In this document: positions 15,053 through 21,411 of the stretch, piece by piece
Layout: the number at the start of each line of letters is the position of its first letter
How positions within the stretch are numbered: position 1 is the first letter of the stretch
Source: Lachnospiraceae bacterium
Lineage (GTDB): Bacteria > Bacillota > Clostridia > Lachnospirales > Lachnospiraceae
Direction: 5' to 3'
DNA length: 39,758 nt
Assembly: GCA_021770245.1 (NCBI GenBank)
Contig: JAETRI010000031.1
Coordinates: 1-39,758, forward strand
The notes under the pieces: model-generated
The model's database searches: none
Told to the model about the DNA's origin: nothing
What the model saw: only the letters and a program-made list of their open reading frames with translations
Translations under genes and position numbers: made by a program

Positions 15053-16048
15053 ATGAACAGGGAAGAGGAAGAAAAGAAGCATTTTGCCGTGCTAATCGAT
15101 GCGGACAACATCAGCGAGAAATATGCGGCCATTATTTTCAATGAAATTGCGGACTATGGTTTTGCCTCCTATCGCCGGATCTATGGAAACTGGGCAAAAA
15201 GCAACGGATGGAAGGAGGACACCCTCCTGGAGAATTCCATCAATCCGATCCAGCAGTTTAATTATACCATAGGGAAGAATGCCACCGATATGGCGATGGC
15301 CATCGATGCCATGGATATCCTGTATTCCGGAAAGGTGGACGGTTTCTGCCTGGTGACGAGCGACAGCGATTTCACCAAGCTGGCCATGCGCCTCCGGGAG
15401 GAGCAGATGTATGTGATCGGGATGGGGGAGTCCAAGACGCCTCTGGCGCTCACGAAGGCCTGCAACAAGTTCATTCACCTGGATCTGATCTCCGGCGAGG
15501 TGGAGGAGAAAACGGCGGAAATAGTCAGAAATGTGTCCAGCGGCAGGAAGCAGCGCGCCGGTGCGGTGGAGGAGAAGCAGGACAGTACGGTGACGCCCAT
15601 CAGCGAAATCGAGGAAGCCATTATCACTTTTGTACAGAACAACGAAAACAGAGGGAAACCCACCTTCCTGGGCGAGGTGGGCAGCAGGCTGTGCGATAAG
15701 TTCATTGAGTTTGACGCCAGAAACTACGGTTATACCAAGCTGGTCACACTGCTTCGGGATAAATGTCCCAAGCTCACCATCTTCCAGGAGGGGACATCCT
15801 ACCGGATCGAACTGAAGGAGCAGACCGAGCCGGAGGATCTGGAGGAGGAGATCATCGACTATCTGAAGAAGAGCGGGGGGAAGGTGGACAATCTCTCCCT
15901 GGTACTGGATCAGTTGAAGAAAAAGCATCCCCAGTTCAATTTAAACGACTATGGTTACAGCCGTATTTCCAGCTTCCTGCGCAGCTTCAGCCGTATTTCA
16001 GTGCACGGGAATGCTCTGATGTTGAAGGAAAGCGGAAGAAACGCCTGA
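15053..16048 (+). CDS. NYN-domain nuclease with two OST-HTH/LOTUS domains
   Basis: A 331-residue cytoplasmic protein. The N-terminal NYN (PIN-like) domain shows FAVLIDADNIS (first Asp pair), YRRIYGNWAKSNGW, KNATDMAMAIDAMD and LVTSDSDFTKLAMRLRE, the full set of acidic residues expected for a metal-dependent RNase. After a charged linker at about 165–185 come two OST-HTH/LOTUS RNA-binding domains, around 190–255 (EIEEAIITFVQ…YGYTKLVTLLRD) and 262–325 (EEEIIDYLKKSGG…YGYSRISSFLRS). Bacterial proteins of this type are presumed to bind and cleave or label RNA, but the target is unknown. ATG at 15053 lies 5 bases after AGGGGAG. The RpiR gene starts 45 bases downstream. Confidence 0.9.
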   Translation: MNREEEEKKHFAVLIDADNISEKYAAIIFNEIADYGFASYRRIYGNWAKSNGWKEDTLLENSINPIQQFNYTIGKNATDMAMAIDAMDILYSGKVDGFCLVTSDSDFTKLAMRLREEQMYVIGMGESKTPLALTKACNKFIHLDLISGEVEEKTAEIVRNVSSGRKQRAGAVEEKQDSTVTPISEIEEAIITFVQNNENRGKPTFLGEVGSRLCDKFIEFDARNYGYTKLVTLLRDKCPKLTIFQEGTSYRIELKEQTEPEDLEEEIIDYLKKSGGKVDNLSLVLDQLKKKHPQFNLNDYGYSRISSFLRSFSRISVHGNALMLKESGRNA

Positions 16049-16093
16049 TCTGCGGCAGAGGCGTCCCCGCCAAAAGGGCAGAACGGAGGGCAG

Positions 16094-17044
16094 ATGGAAA
16101 ACGGCAGGGATATCATTACGAGGATCAATGAAAATTTTTCTGGGATGAGCAAGGGACACAAAGCGATTGCCGCTTATATCCGGGAGCATTACGATCAGGC
16201 TGCGTTTATGACGGCGGCCCGTCTGGGGGCGGAGCTGGGCATCAGTGAGTCCACGGTGGTGCGTTTCGCGTCGGGGCTCGGGTATGCAGGATATCCCGAG
16301 ATGCAGGAGGATTTGGCGGCCTGGGTGAAGGGCCGGCTTTCCATCGTTCAGAAGGTGGAGGCCCGGTACGGGAAAAGCAGCCAGTCGGAAATCCTTGCCA
16401 GTGTGCTTTCTGCGGATATGGACAATCTGAGCCGTACCATGGAGACTCTGGACGGGGCGGCTTTCTGCACCGCGGTGGATATCATTCTGGAGGCCAGGAC
16501 GGTTTACGTCCTGGGAATCAGGAGCTGTGCACCGTTGGCGGAATTTTTGAGCTTTTATCTGAATATGATCCGGGGCAATATCGTATTGCTTAAAACCACG
16601 AGTCTAAGCGAAGTGTTTGAACAAATGCTGCGCATCGACAGGCAGGACGCCATCGTGGGCATCAGTTTCCCCAGGTATTCCATGCGCACGCTGAAAGCGA
16701 TGGAGTTTGCCAACGACAAAAACGCCAGGGTGATCGCCATAACGGACAGCGTACATTCCCCCATGAACCTCTATTCCTCCTGCAACCTCTGTGCCTGCAG
16801 CGAGATGGTTTCCATCGTGGATTCCCTGGTGGCCCCCTTAAGCGTGATCAATGCCCTGGTGGTGGCCCTTTGTCTGAAACGGCCGGATACGGTGAAGGAA
16901 AGCCTGGAATCCTTGGAAGGGGCCTGGAACAATTACCAGGTGTACATGAACGACGAAATCGACTTCATGGACGAGGACGCCATGCTGGACTTTACGGCGC
17001 AGGCGGACGGATGGAAAGCCGGGAATCACACCCCAGCTACTTGA
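16094..17044 (+). CDS. MurR/RpiR family transcriptional regulator
   Basis: A 316-residue regulator with an N-terminal HTH_6 domain (GHKAIAAYIREHYDQAAFMTA, then LGISESTVVRFASGLGYAGYPEMQ, residues about 20–75) and a SIS sugar-phosphate-binding domain (about 115–250; VYVLGIRSCAPLAEFLSFYLN, IVGISFPRYSMRTLKAMEFA, VIAITDSVHSP). Proteins of this family bind a phosphosugar and repress or activate sugar or amino-sugar genes. The sugar cannot be told. GGAGGG lies 5 bases before the ATG. It precedes the BaiN-like flavoprotein by 34 bases, mostly taken up by a family 1 repeat. No sugar-catabolic gene is adjacent. Confidence 0.92.
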   Translation: MENGRDIITRINENFSGMSKGHKAIAAYIREHYDQAAFMTAARLGAELGISESTVVRFASGLGYAGYPEMQEDLAAWVKGRLSIVQKVEARYGKSSQSEILASVLSADMDNLSRTMETLDGAAFCTAVDIILEARTVYVLGIRSCAPLAEFLSFYLNMIRGNIVLLKTTSLSEVFEQMLRIDRQDAIVGISFPRYSMRTLKAMEFANDKNARVIAITDSVHSPMNLYSSCNLCACSEMVSIVDSLVAPLSVINALVVALCLKRPDTVKESLESLEGAWNNYQVYMNDEIDFMDEDAMLDFTAQADGWKAGNHTPAT

Positions 17045-17076
17045 TTTGAGCGTGTTAGGGCGCGCGGATGGGAGGA
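17041..17076 (+). repeat. Family 1 hairpin–Shine–Dalgarno element before the BaiN-like gene
   Basis: TTGATTTGA, hairpin GCGTG…CGCGC, then GGATGGGAGG. The GGGAGG lies 4 bases before ATG 17079 and overlaps the end of the RpiR gene by four bases. Confidence 0.65.
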
Positions 17077-17078
17077 AA

Positions 17079-18347
17079 ATGAGCAGGGTGATTGTGGCTG
17101 GCGGTGGCGCCGCGGGCATGATGGCAGCGGTGGCGGCATCGGGCAGGGGCCATGAGGTCCTTTTGCTGGAGAAGAATGAAAAGCTGGGAAAGAAGCTTTT
17201 TATCACGGGCAAGGGCCGCTGCAATGTGACGAATGCCTGTGAGACAGAGGAATTGTTTGATAATGTGGTGAGCAACGCCAAGTTTCTCTACAGCGCGTTT
17301 TATACCTTCGACAACAATGCGGTGCAGGAGTTTTTCGGATCCAGAGGGTGCCCTTTGAAGGTGGAGCGGGGAAATCGGGTTTTTCCCAGGTCCGATCATT
17401 CTTCGGATATCATCAGGACGCTTTCCGGGGAGCTGGAAAGGGGCGGCGTAAAAGTAAGGCTGCGCACGTCGGTGAAGAAGCTGCTCACGGAGGCGTCCGG
17501 CGGAGGGCGCAGGATCAGGGGCGTGATTTCGGACAAAGGGGAGGAAGCGGCGGATGCGGTGGTACTCGCCTGCGGCGGCCTTTCCTATCCGTCCACCGGC
17601 TCCTGCGGGGACGGGTATGCCCTGGCGCGTGGGGAGGGGCATTCCCTCGTGCCATGTGAGCCCGGTCTCGTGCCCTTTTCGATCAGGGAGGAGTGGTGCG
17701 GCCGTCTGTCCGGACTGGCGCTTAAAAACGTGACCGCCGCATTATATATAGAAGGAAAGGAAGTCTACCACGGCTTTGGCGAGATGCTTTTTACCCATTT
17801 CGGGGTGAGCGGCCCCCTGATTTTAAGCGCCAGCAGCTATTATCAGGCGGCGCTTTGCGGCTATCGGAGGAAGAAGAAGGCGGCGGAGGAGCCGGAGGTT
17901 ATGCTCAAGCTGGATCTGAAACCGGCCTTGACGGAAGAACAGCTGGACAAGCGGCTCCTGCGGGATTTTGATTCCAATAAAAACAGGCAGTTCGCAAATG
18001 CCCTGGGCGGGCTTTTCCCCGCCAGCCTGATTCCGGTGATGGTAGGCCTGTCCGGAATTGATCCGGCCAAAAAGGTGCACGAGATCACCCGGGAGGAGCG
18101 CAGGCGGTTTGCGGCATGTATCAAGGGCCTGCCCCTGACGGTGACGGGAACCAGGGGCTTTGAGGAGGCCATCATCACCCGGGGCGGCATTTCCGTAAAA
18201 GAAATCAACCCGTCTACCATGGAATCTAGGCTGGTGAGCGGGCTGTATATGGCGGGGGAGATGCTGGACCTGGACGCGCTCACCGGAGGTTTCAACCTCC
18301 AGATCGCCTGGTCAACGGGCTATCTGGCCGGGTCGAGCATTCCGTGA
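17079..18347 (+). CDS. BaiN/HI0933 family NAD(P)/FAD-dependent oxidoreductase
   Basis: A 422-residue flavoprotein. The N-terminal FAD site is VIVAGGGAAGMMAAVAASGRG (Rossmann GxGxxG, residues about 4–25). ITGKGRCNVTNAC and VFPRSDHSSDI are hallmarks of the HI0933/YhiN family, and the C-terminal SVKEINPSTMESRLV, GLYMAGEMLDLDALTGGFNLQIAWSTGYLAG is the closing FAD motif. Family members reduce or desaturate diverse substrates (BaiN in bile-acid dehydroxylation is one), but the substrate here is unknown and no other bai gene is present. The ATG at 17079 is fixed by GGGAGG from the repeat; an upstream TTG at 17046 is unlikely. It lies upstream of cmk in an order common in Clostridia. Confidence 0.93.
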   Translation: MSRVIVAGGGAAGMMAAVAASGRGHEVLLLEKNEKLGKKLFITGKGRCNVTNACETEELFDNVVSNAKFLYSAFYTFDNNAVQEFFGSRGCPLKVERGNRVFPRSDHSSDIIRTLSGELERGGVKVRLRTSVKKLLTEASGGGRRIRGVISDKGEEAADAVVLACGGLSYPSTGSCGDGYALARGEGHSLVPCEPGLVPFSIREEWCGRLSGLALKNVTAALYIEGKEVYHGFGEMLFTHFGVSGPLILSASSYYQAALCGYRRKKKAAEEPEVMLKLDLKPALTEEQLDKRLLRDFDSNKNRQFANALGGLFPASLIPVMVGLSGIDPAKKVHEITREERRRFAACIKGLPLTVTGTRGFEEAIITRGGISVKEINPSTMESRLVSGLYMAGEMLDLDALTGGFNLQIAWSTGYLAGSSIP

Positions 18348-18361
18348 GGCAGAAGGAAAGA

Positions 18362-18400
18362 TTGATTTGTATGCGCGCCAAGGCGCGCAGATGGGAGCAA
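18362..18400 (+). repeat. Family 1 hairpin–Shine–Dalgarno element before cmk
   Basis: TTGATTTGTA, perfect 8-bp hairpin TGCGCGCC/GGCGCGCA (18372–18379 with 18382–18389), then GATGGGAGCAAAT. The GGGAG lies 6 bases before the cmk ATG at 18403. Confidence 0.75.
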
Positions 18401-18402
18401 AT

Positions 18403-19071
18403 ATGAACTATAATATCGCAATAGACGGGCCGGCAGGGGCCGGGAAGAGCACCGTCGCCCGTATGGTGGCGAAAAAGCTGCACTTTATTTATGTGGATAC
18501 CGGGGCCATGTATCGGGCCATTGCCCTTTTTTTCCTGCAAAAAGGGATAGACCCGCAGGATACGGAGACGATGGCGGCGCAATGCCGGAATGCGGAGGTT
18601 TCCATCACCTATGAGGACGGGGAGCAGATCGTCCTTTTGAACGGGGAAAACGTGAATAGGCTGATCCGGACGGAGGAGGTGAGCACGATGTCTTCCAAGG
18701 CTTCGGCCGTCCCCGAGGTGCGCGCGAGGCTTCTGGATCTGCAGAGAGGACTCGCGGCCGGAGAAAGCGTGGTCATGGACGGCAGGGATATCGGCACCTG
18801 CGTGCTGCCGCAGGCGGACGTGAAGATTTTTCTCACTGCCAGCACCAGGGTGCGCGCTTTGCGGCGCCATGAGGAGCTGCAGGGAAGGGGTATCGCAGAG
18901 AGCCTGGAAAGCGTGGAGCGCAAGATCATCGAGCGGGACGAGGCGGACAGAAACCGCGCGATCTCACCCCTCAGGGAGGCGGAGGACGCCGTGCATGTGG
19001 ATACTTCGGACATGACCGTTGAGGAAGCGGTGGACAGGGTGCTTGAAATCTGCCGGGAAAAGATGGCTTAA
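18403..19071 (+). CDS. cmk: Cytidylate kinase
   Basis: A 222-residue kinase that phosphorylates CMP and dCMP with ATP. Seen are the P-loop GPAGAGKST (residues 8–16), YVDTGAMYRAIALFFLQKG with the CMP-binding TGAMYR, DGRDIGTCVLPQADVKIFLTAS, and the lid RRHEELQGRG…ERDEADRNRAISPL. Length is typical. The start uses the GGGAG of the preceding family 1 repeat. The order flavoprotein–cmk–ispH–rpsA is a familiar one in Clostridia and probably forms a transcription unit. The stop codon directly abuts the next repeat. Confidence 0.96.
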   Translation: MNYNIAIDGPAGAGKSTVARMVAKKLHFIYVDTGAMYRAIALFFLQKGIDPQDTETMAAQCRNAEVSITYEDGEQIVLLNGENVNRLIRTEEVSTMSSKASAVPEVRARLLDLQRGLAAGESVVMDGRDIGTCVLPQADVKIFLTASTRVRALRRHEELQGRGIAESLESVERKIIERDEADRNRAISPLREAEDAVHVDTSDMTVEEAVDRVLEICREKMA

Positions 19072-19165
19072 ATGCGTGCCCTGCACGCGGATGGGAGCAA
19101 GATTGAAAATTAAAATTTTCAATCTCCCTGATTTGAGTGCGTGCCCTGCACGCGGATGGGAGCAA
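19072..19165 (+). repeat. Double family 1 element between cmk and ispH
   Basis: Two nearly identical hairpin–Shine–Dalgarno units (GCGTGC/GCACGC at 19074–19088 and 19139–19153, each followed by GGATGGGAGCAA) flank a 24-base AT palindrome (19101–19124, GATTGAAAATT and its complement), which is followed by TCCCTGATTTG. This is the clearest full-length example of the family and shows duplication of the GC unit around the palindrome. Confidence 0.8.
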
Positions 19166-19171
19166 TTCATT

Positions 19172-20020
19172 ATGGAAATATTGCTTGCCAAAAGCGCCGG
19201 TTTCTGCTTCGGCGTAAAAAGGGCGGTGGAAAAGGTATATGAACAGATTGCCACCGGAAAAAAGATCTATACCTACGGTCCCATTATCCATAACGAATTC
19301 GTGGTGGCGGATCTGGAGAGCAGGGGCGTATCGGTCATCCGTTCCGAGGAGGAGCTTTCGGAGCTTTCCGAAGGGACCGTGGTGATCCGTTCCCATGGCG
19401 TGCCGAAGGCGATCTGCGACCGGATACGGGAACAGGGTCTGGAGTGCGTGGACGCTACCTGCCCCTTCGTAAAACGGATCCACAGGATCGTGGAAAAGGA
19501 AAGCGGGGAGGGCCGCCAGATCGTCATCATCGGAAATGCGGGCCATCCGGAGGTGGAAGGGATCCAAGGATGGGCCCATACGCCGGCCTGGATCGTCGAA
19601 TCGGTGGAAGAAGCGCACAGATTACCGCCGAAATTGGATAAAAAACTGTGCATTGTGTCTCAGACGACATTTAACTACAATAAATTTAAAGAATTAGTTG
19701 AAATTTTTGAAAAAAGAGGTTATGATATTAGTGTTGTGAATACTATCTGTAACGCAACTGAGGAGAGACAGACTGAGGCAAAGGATATTGCGGCGAAAGT
19801 CGATGCAATGATTGTAATCGGAGGTAAGCACAGTTCCAACACGCGCAAACTCTATGAGATATGCCGTGGGGAATGTGTGAATACCTGTTTGATACAGACA
19901 CTGGATGACTTGCATTTGGATTTACCAAAAACTGTTCGCCTGGTGGGTATTACAGCCGGAGCGTCTACCCCGAATAAATTAATCGAGGAGGTTCAAAATT
20001 ATGTCAGAATTAACTTTTGA
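19172..20020 (+). CDS. ispH: 4-hydroxy-3-methylbut-2-enyl diphosphate reductase
   Basis: A 282-residue Fe–S enzyme catalysing the last step of the MEP isoprenoid pathway, HMBPP to IPP and DMAPP. Cluster cysteines are expected at C12 (AKSAGFCFGV), near 95 (CVDATCPFVKR) and near 190 (VNTICNATEERQ). IIHNEFV, IRSHGV, GHPEVEGIQGW, SQTTFN and GGKHSSNTRKL are all family motifs. GGGAG from the repeat lies 10 bases before the ATG. The 3' end overlaps rpsA by 20 bases. Base composition drops abruptly within the gene: 39 of 60 bases are G/C at 19501–19560 but only 12 of 60 at 19681–19740, and it stays low up to the first bases of rpsA. Confidence 0.96.
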   Translation: MEILLAKSAGFCFGVKRAVEKVYEQIATGKKIYTYGPIIHNEFVVADLESRGVSVIRSEEELSELSEGTVVIRSHGVPKAICDRIREQGLECVDATCPFVKRIHRIVEKESGEGRQIVIIGNAGHPEVEGIQGWAHTPAWIVESVEEAHRLPPKLDKKLCIVSQTTFNYNKFKELVEIFEKRGYDISVVNTICNATEERQTEAKDIAAKVDAMIVIGGKHSSNTRKLYEICRGECVNTCLIQTLDDLHLDLPKTVRLVGITAGASTPNKLIEEVQNYVRINF

Positions 20021-21137
20021 ACAAATGTTGGAGGAATCATTAAAAACAATACATGCAGGGGAGGTAGTCGAAGGCACGGTCATCGATGTGAAGCCGGAAG
20101 AAGTGATCCTGAATATCGGATATAAGTCAGACGGCATCCTTACCAGACATGAGTATACCAATGACCCCAGCGTGGACATGACGGCGGTTGTGAAGCCCGG
20201 CGATAAGATGGAAGTAAAGGTCCTCAAGGTGAACGACGGAGACGGCCAGGTGATCCTTTCCTATAAGAGGCTTGCCGCCGACCGGGGCAACAAGAGGATT
20301 GAAGAAGCTTATAACAGCCATGAGGTACTTAAGGCGAAGGTGACCCAGGTGCTCGACGGAGGCCTGAGCGTGGTGGTGGAAGAAGTGAGGATCTTCATCC
20401 CGGCCAGCCTGGTATCCGACACCTATGAGAAGGATCTTACCAAGTATGCGGGCCAGGAGATTGAATTCGTGATCAGCGAATACAATCCCAGGAGAAGAAG
20501 ATATATCGGCGACCGTAAGCAGCTCATCGTGGCCAGGAAAGCGGAGATGCAGAGAGAACTGCTGGAAAGGATCCACGAAGGCGATGTGGTGGAAGGCGTT
20601 GTGAAGAACGTGACGGATTTCGGTGCGTTCATCGATCTGGGCGGAGCCGACGGCCTGCTCCATATTTCCGAGATGTCCTGGGGAAGAGTGGAACATCCCA
20701 GGAAGGTATTCAAGGTGGGCGACCAGGTCAAGGTGCAGATCAAGGAGATCAACGGGAACAAGATTGCCCTCAGCATGAAGTTCGAGGATTCCAATCCCTG
20801 GAAGAATGCCGCCGAGAAGTATGCCGTCGGCAATGTGGTATCCGGCAGGGTCGCCAGGATGACAGACTTTGGCGCATTTATCGAGCTGGAGCCGGGCATC
20901 GATGCCCTTCTCCATGTATCCCAGATCGCCAAGGAGCACGTGGACAAGCCCTCCGATGTGCTTAAGACCAATGAAGAGATCACCGCAAAGGTGGTTGATT
21001 TCAATGAGGCGGATAAGAAGATCAGCCTGAGCATCAAGGCTATGCTGGCCGAGCCGAAGGAAGTGAAGGAAGAGCCTGCGGCGGATGAGGATGCGGTTTC
21101 CGTGGACATCGATGCGGTGATCGCAGAGCAGGAATAA
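20001..21137 (+). CDS. rpsA: 30S ribosomal protein S1 (four S1 domains)
   Basis: A 378-residue S1-type RNA-binding protein with four OB-fold S1 repeats at about residues 18–87, 103–172, 190–258 and 275–346 (for example [29 protein letters not shown] and [29 protein letters not shown]). Firmicute S1 proteins commonly have four domains, whereas E. coli S1 has six. It probably helps mRNA binding or translation, though in Firmicutes the role is looser. The acidic C-terminal tail ([17 protein letters not shown]) is normal. The start lies inside ispH with AGGAGG 9 bases upstream, so the two are coupled. In some Clostridia the two reading frames are fused; here they overlap but stay separate. Confidence 0.95.
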   Translation: MSELTFEQMLEESLKTIHAGEVVEGTVIDVKPEEVILNIGYKSDGILTRHEYTNDPSVDMTAVVKPGDKMEVKVLKVNDGDGQVILSYKRLAADRGNKRIEEAYNSHEVLKAKVTQVLDGGLSVVVEEVRIFIPASLVSDTYEKDLTKYAGQEIEFVISEYNPRRRRYIGDRKQLIVARKAEMQRELLERIHEGDVVEGVVKNVTDFGAFIDLGGADGLLHISEMSWGRVEHPRKVFKVGDQVKVQIKEINGNKIALSMKFEDSNPWKNAAEKYAVGNVVSGRVARMTDFGAFIELEPGIDALLHVSQIAKEHVDKPSDVLKTNEEITAKVVDFNEADKKISLSIKAMLAEPKEVKEEPAADEDAVSVDIDAVIAEQE

Positions 21138-21189
21138 ACAACGGATTGTATGAATGACGGGGACAGACCCGGAATCAATATGTGGCTTC

Positions 21190-21226
21190 GTGCGGGAAAT
21201 GTTTTGTTTCAAAACGTTTCCCGCAC
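21190..21226 (+). terminator. 17-bp hairpin downstream of rpsA
   Basis: GTGCGGGAAATGTTTTG (21190–21206) pairs with 21210–21226 with one G·T and a TTT loop. It lacks a strong T-tract immediately after, so either it is an atypical terminator or a 3'-end stabiliser. Confidence 0.5.
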
Positions 21227-21325
21227 GGTGGTTTACAGACGTATTTTGTAGTATTTTTCGTGAGACGGCTGCAAAATAATCTATGCATGCAGAAGATTGT
21301 GGGAATCGGAAGCAGGGTAACAGTC

Positions 21326-21393
21326 CAGCCATCCCGCAGGCTCCCGGACGCACAGGGAAGGATCCCGGCGTCCGGGAGCCTGCGGGGTGGCTG
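21326..21393. terminator. Very long GC-rich hairpin between convergent genes
   Basis: 26-bp stem (21326–21351 with 21368–21393, CAGCCATCCCGCAGG… with one G·T) and 16-base loop, lying 18 bases beyond the sensor kinase stop. It could end transcription from both sides, or be another palindromic element. No strong T-tract is present on the plus strand. Confidence 0.5.
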
Positions 21394-21411
21394 AACTATT
21401 ACGAAGCAGGA

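Noticed and set aside
20127-21353. 408-codon minus-strand frame under rpsA
   Set aside because: Antisense to a conserved ribosomal protein gene, His-rich and without family motifs.
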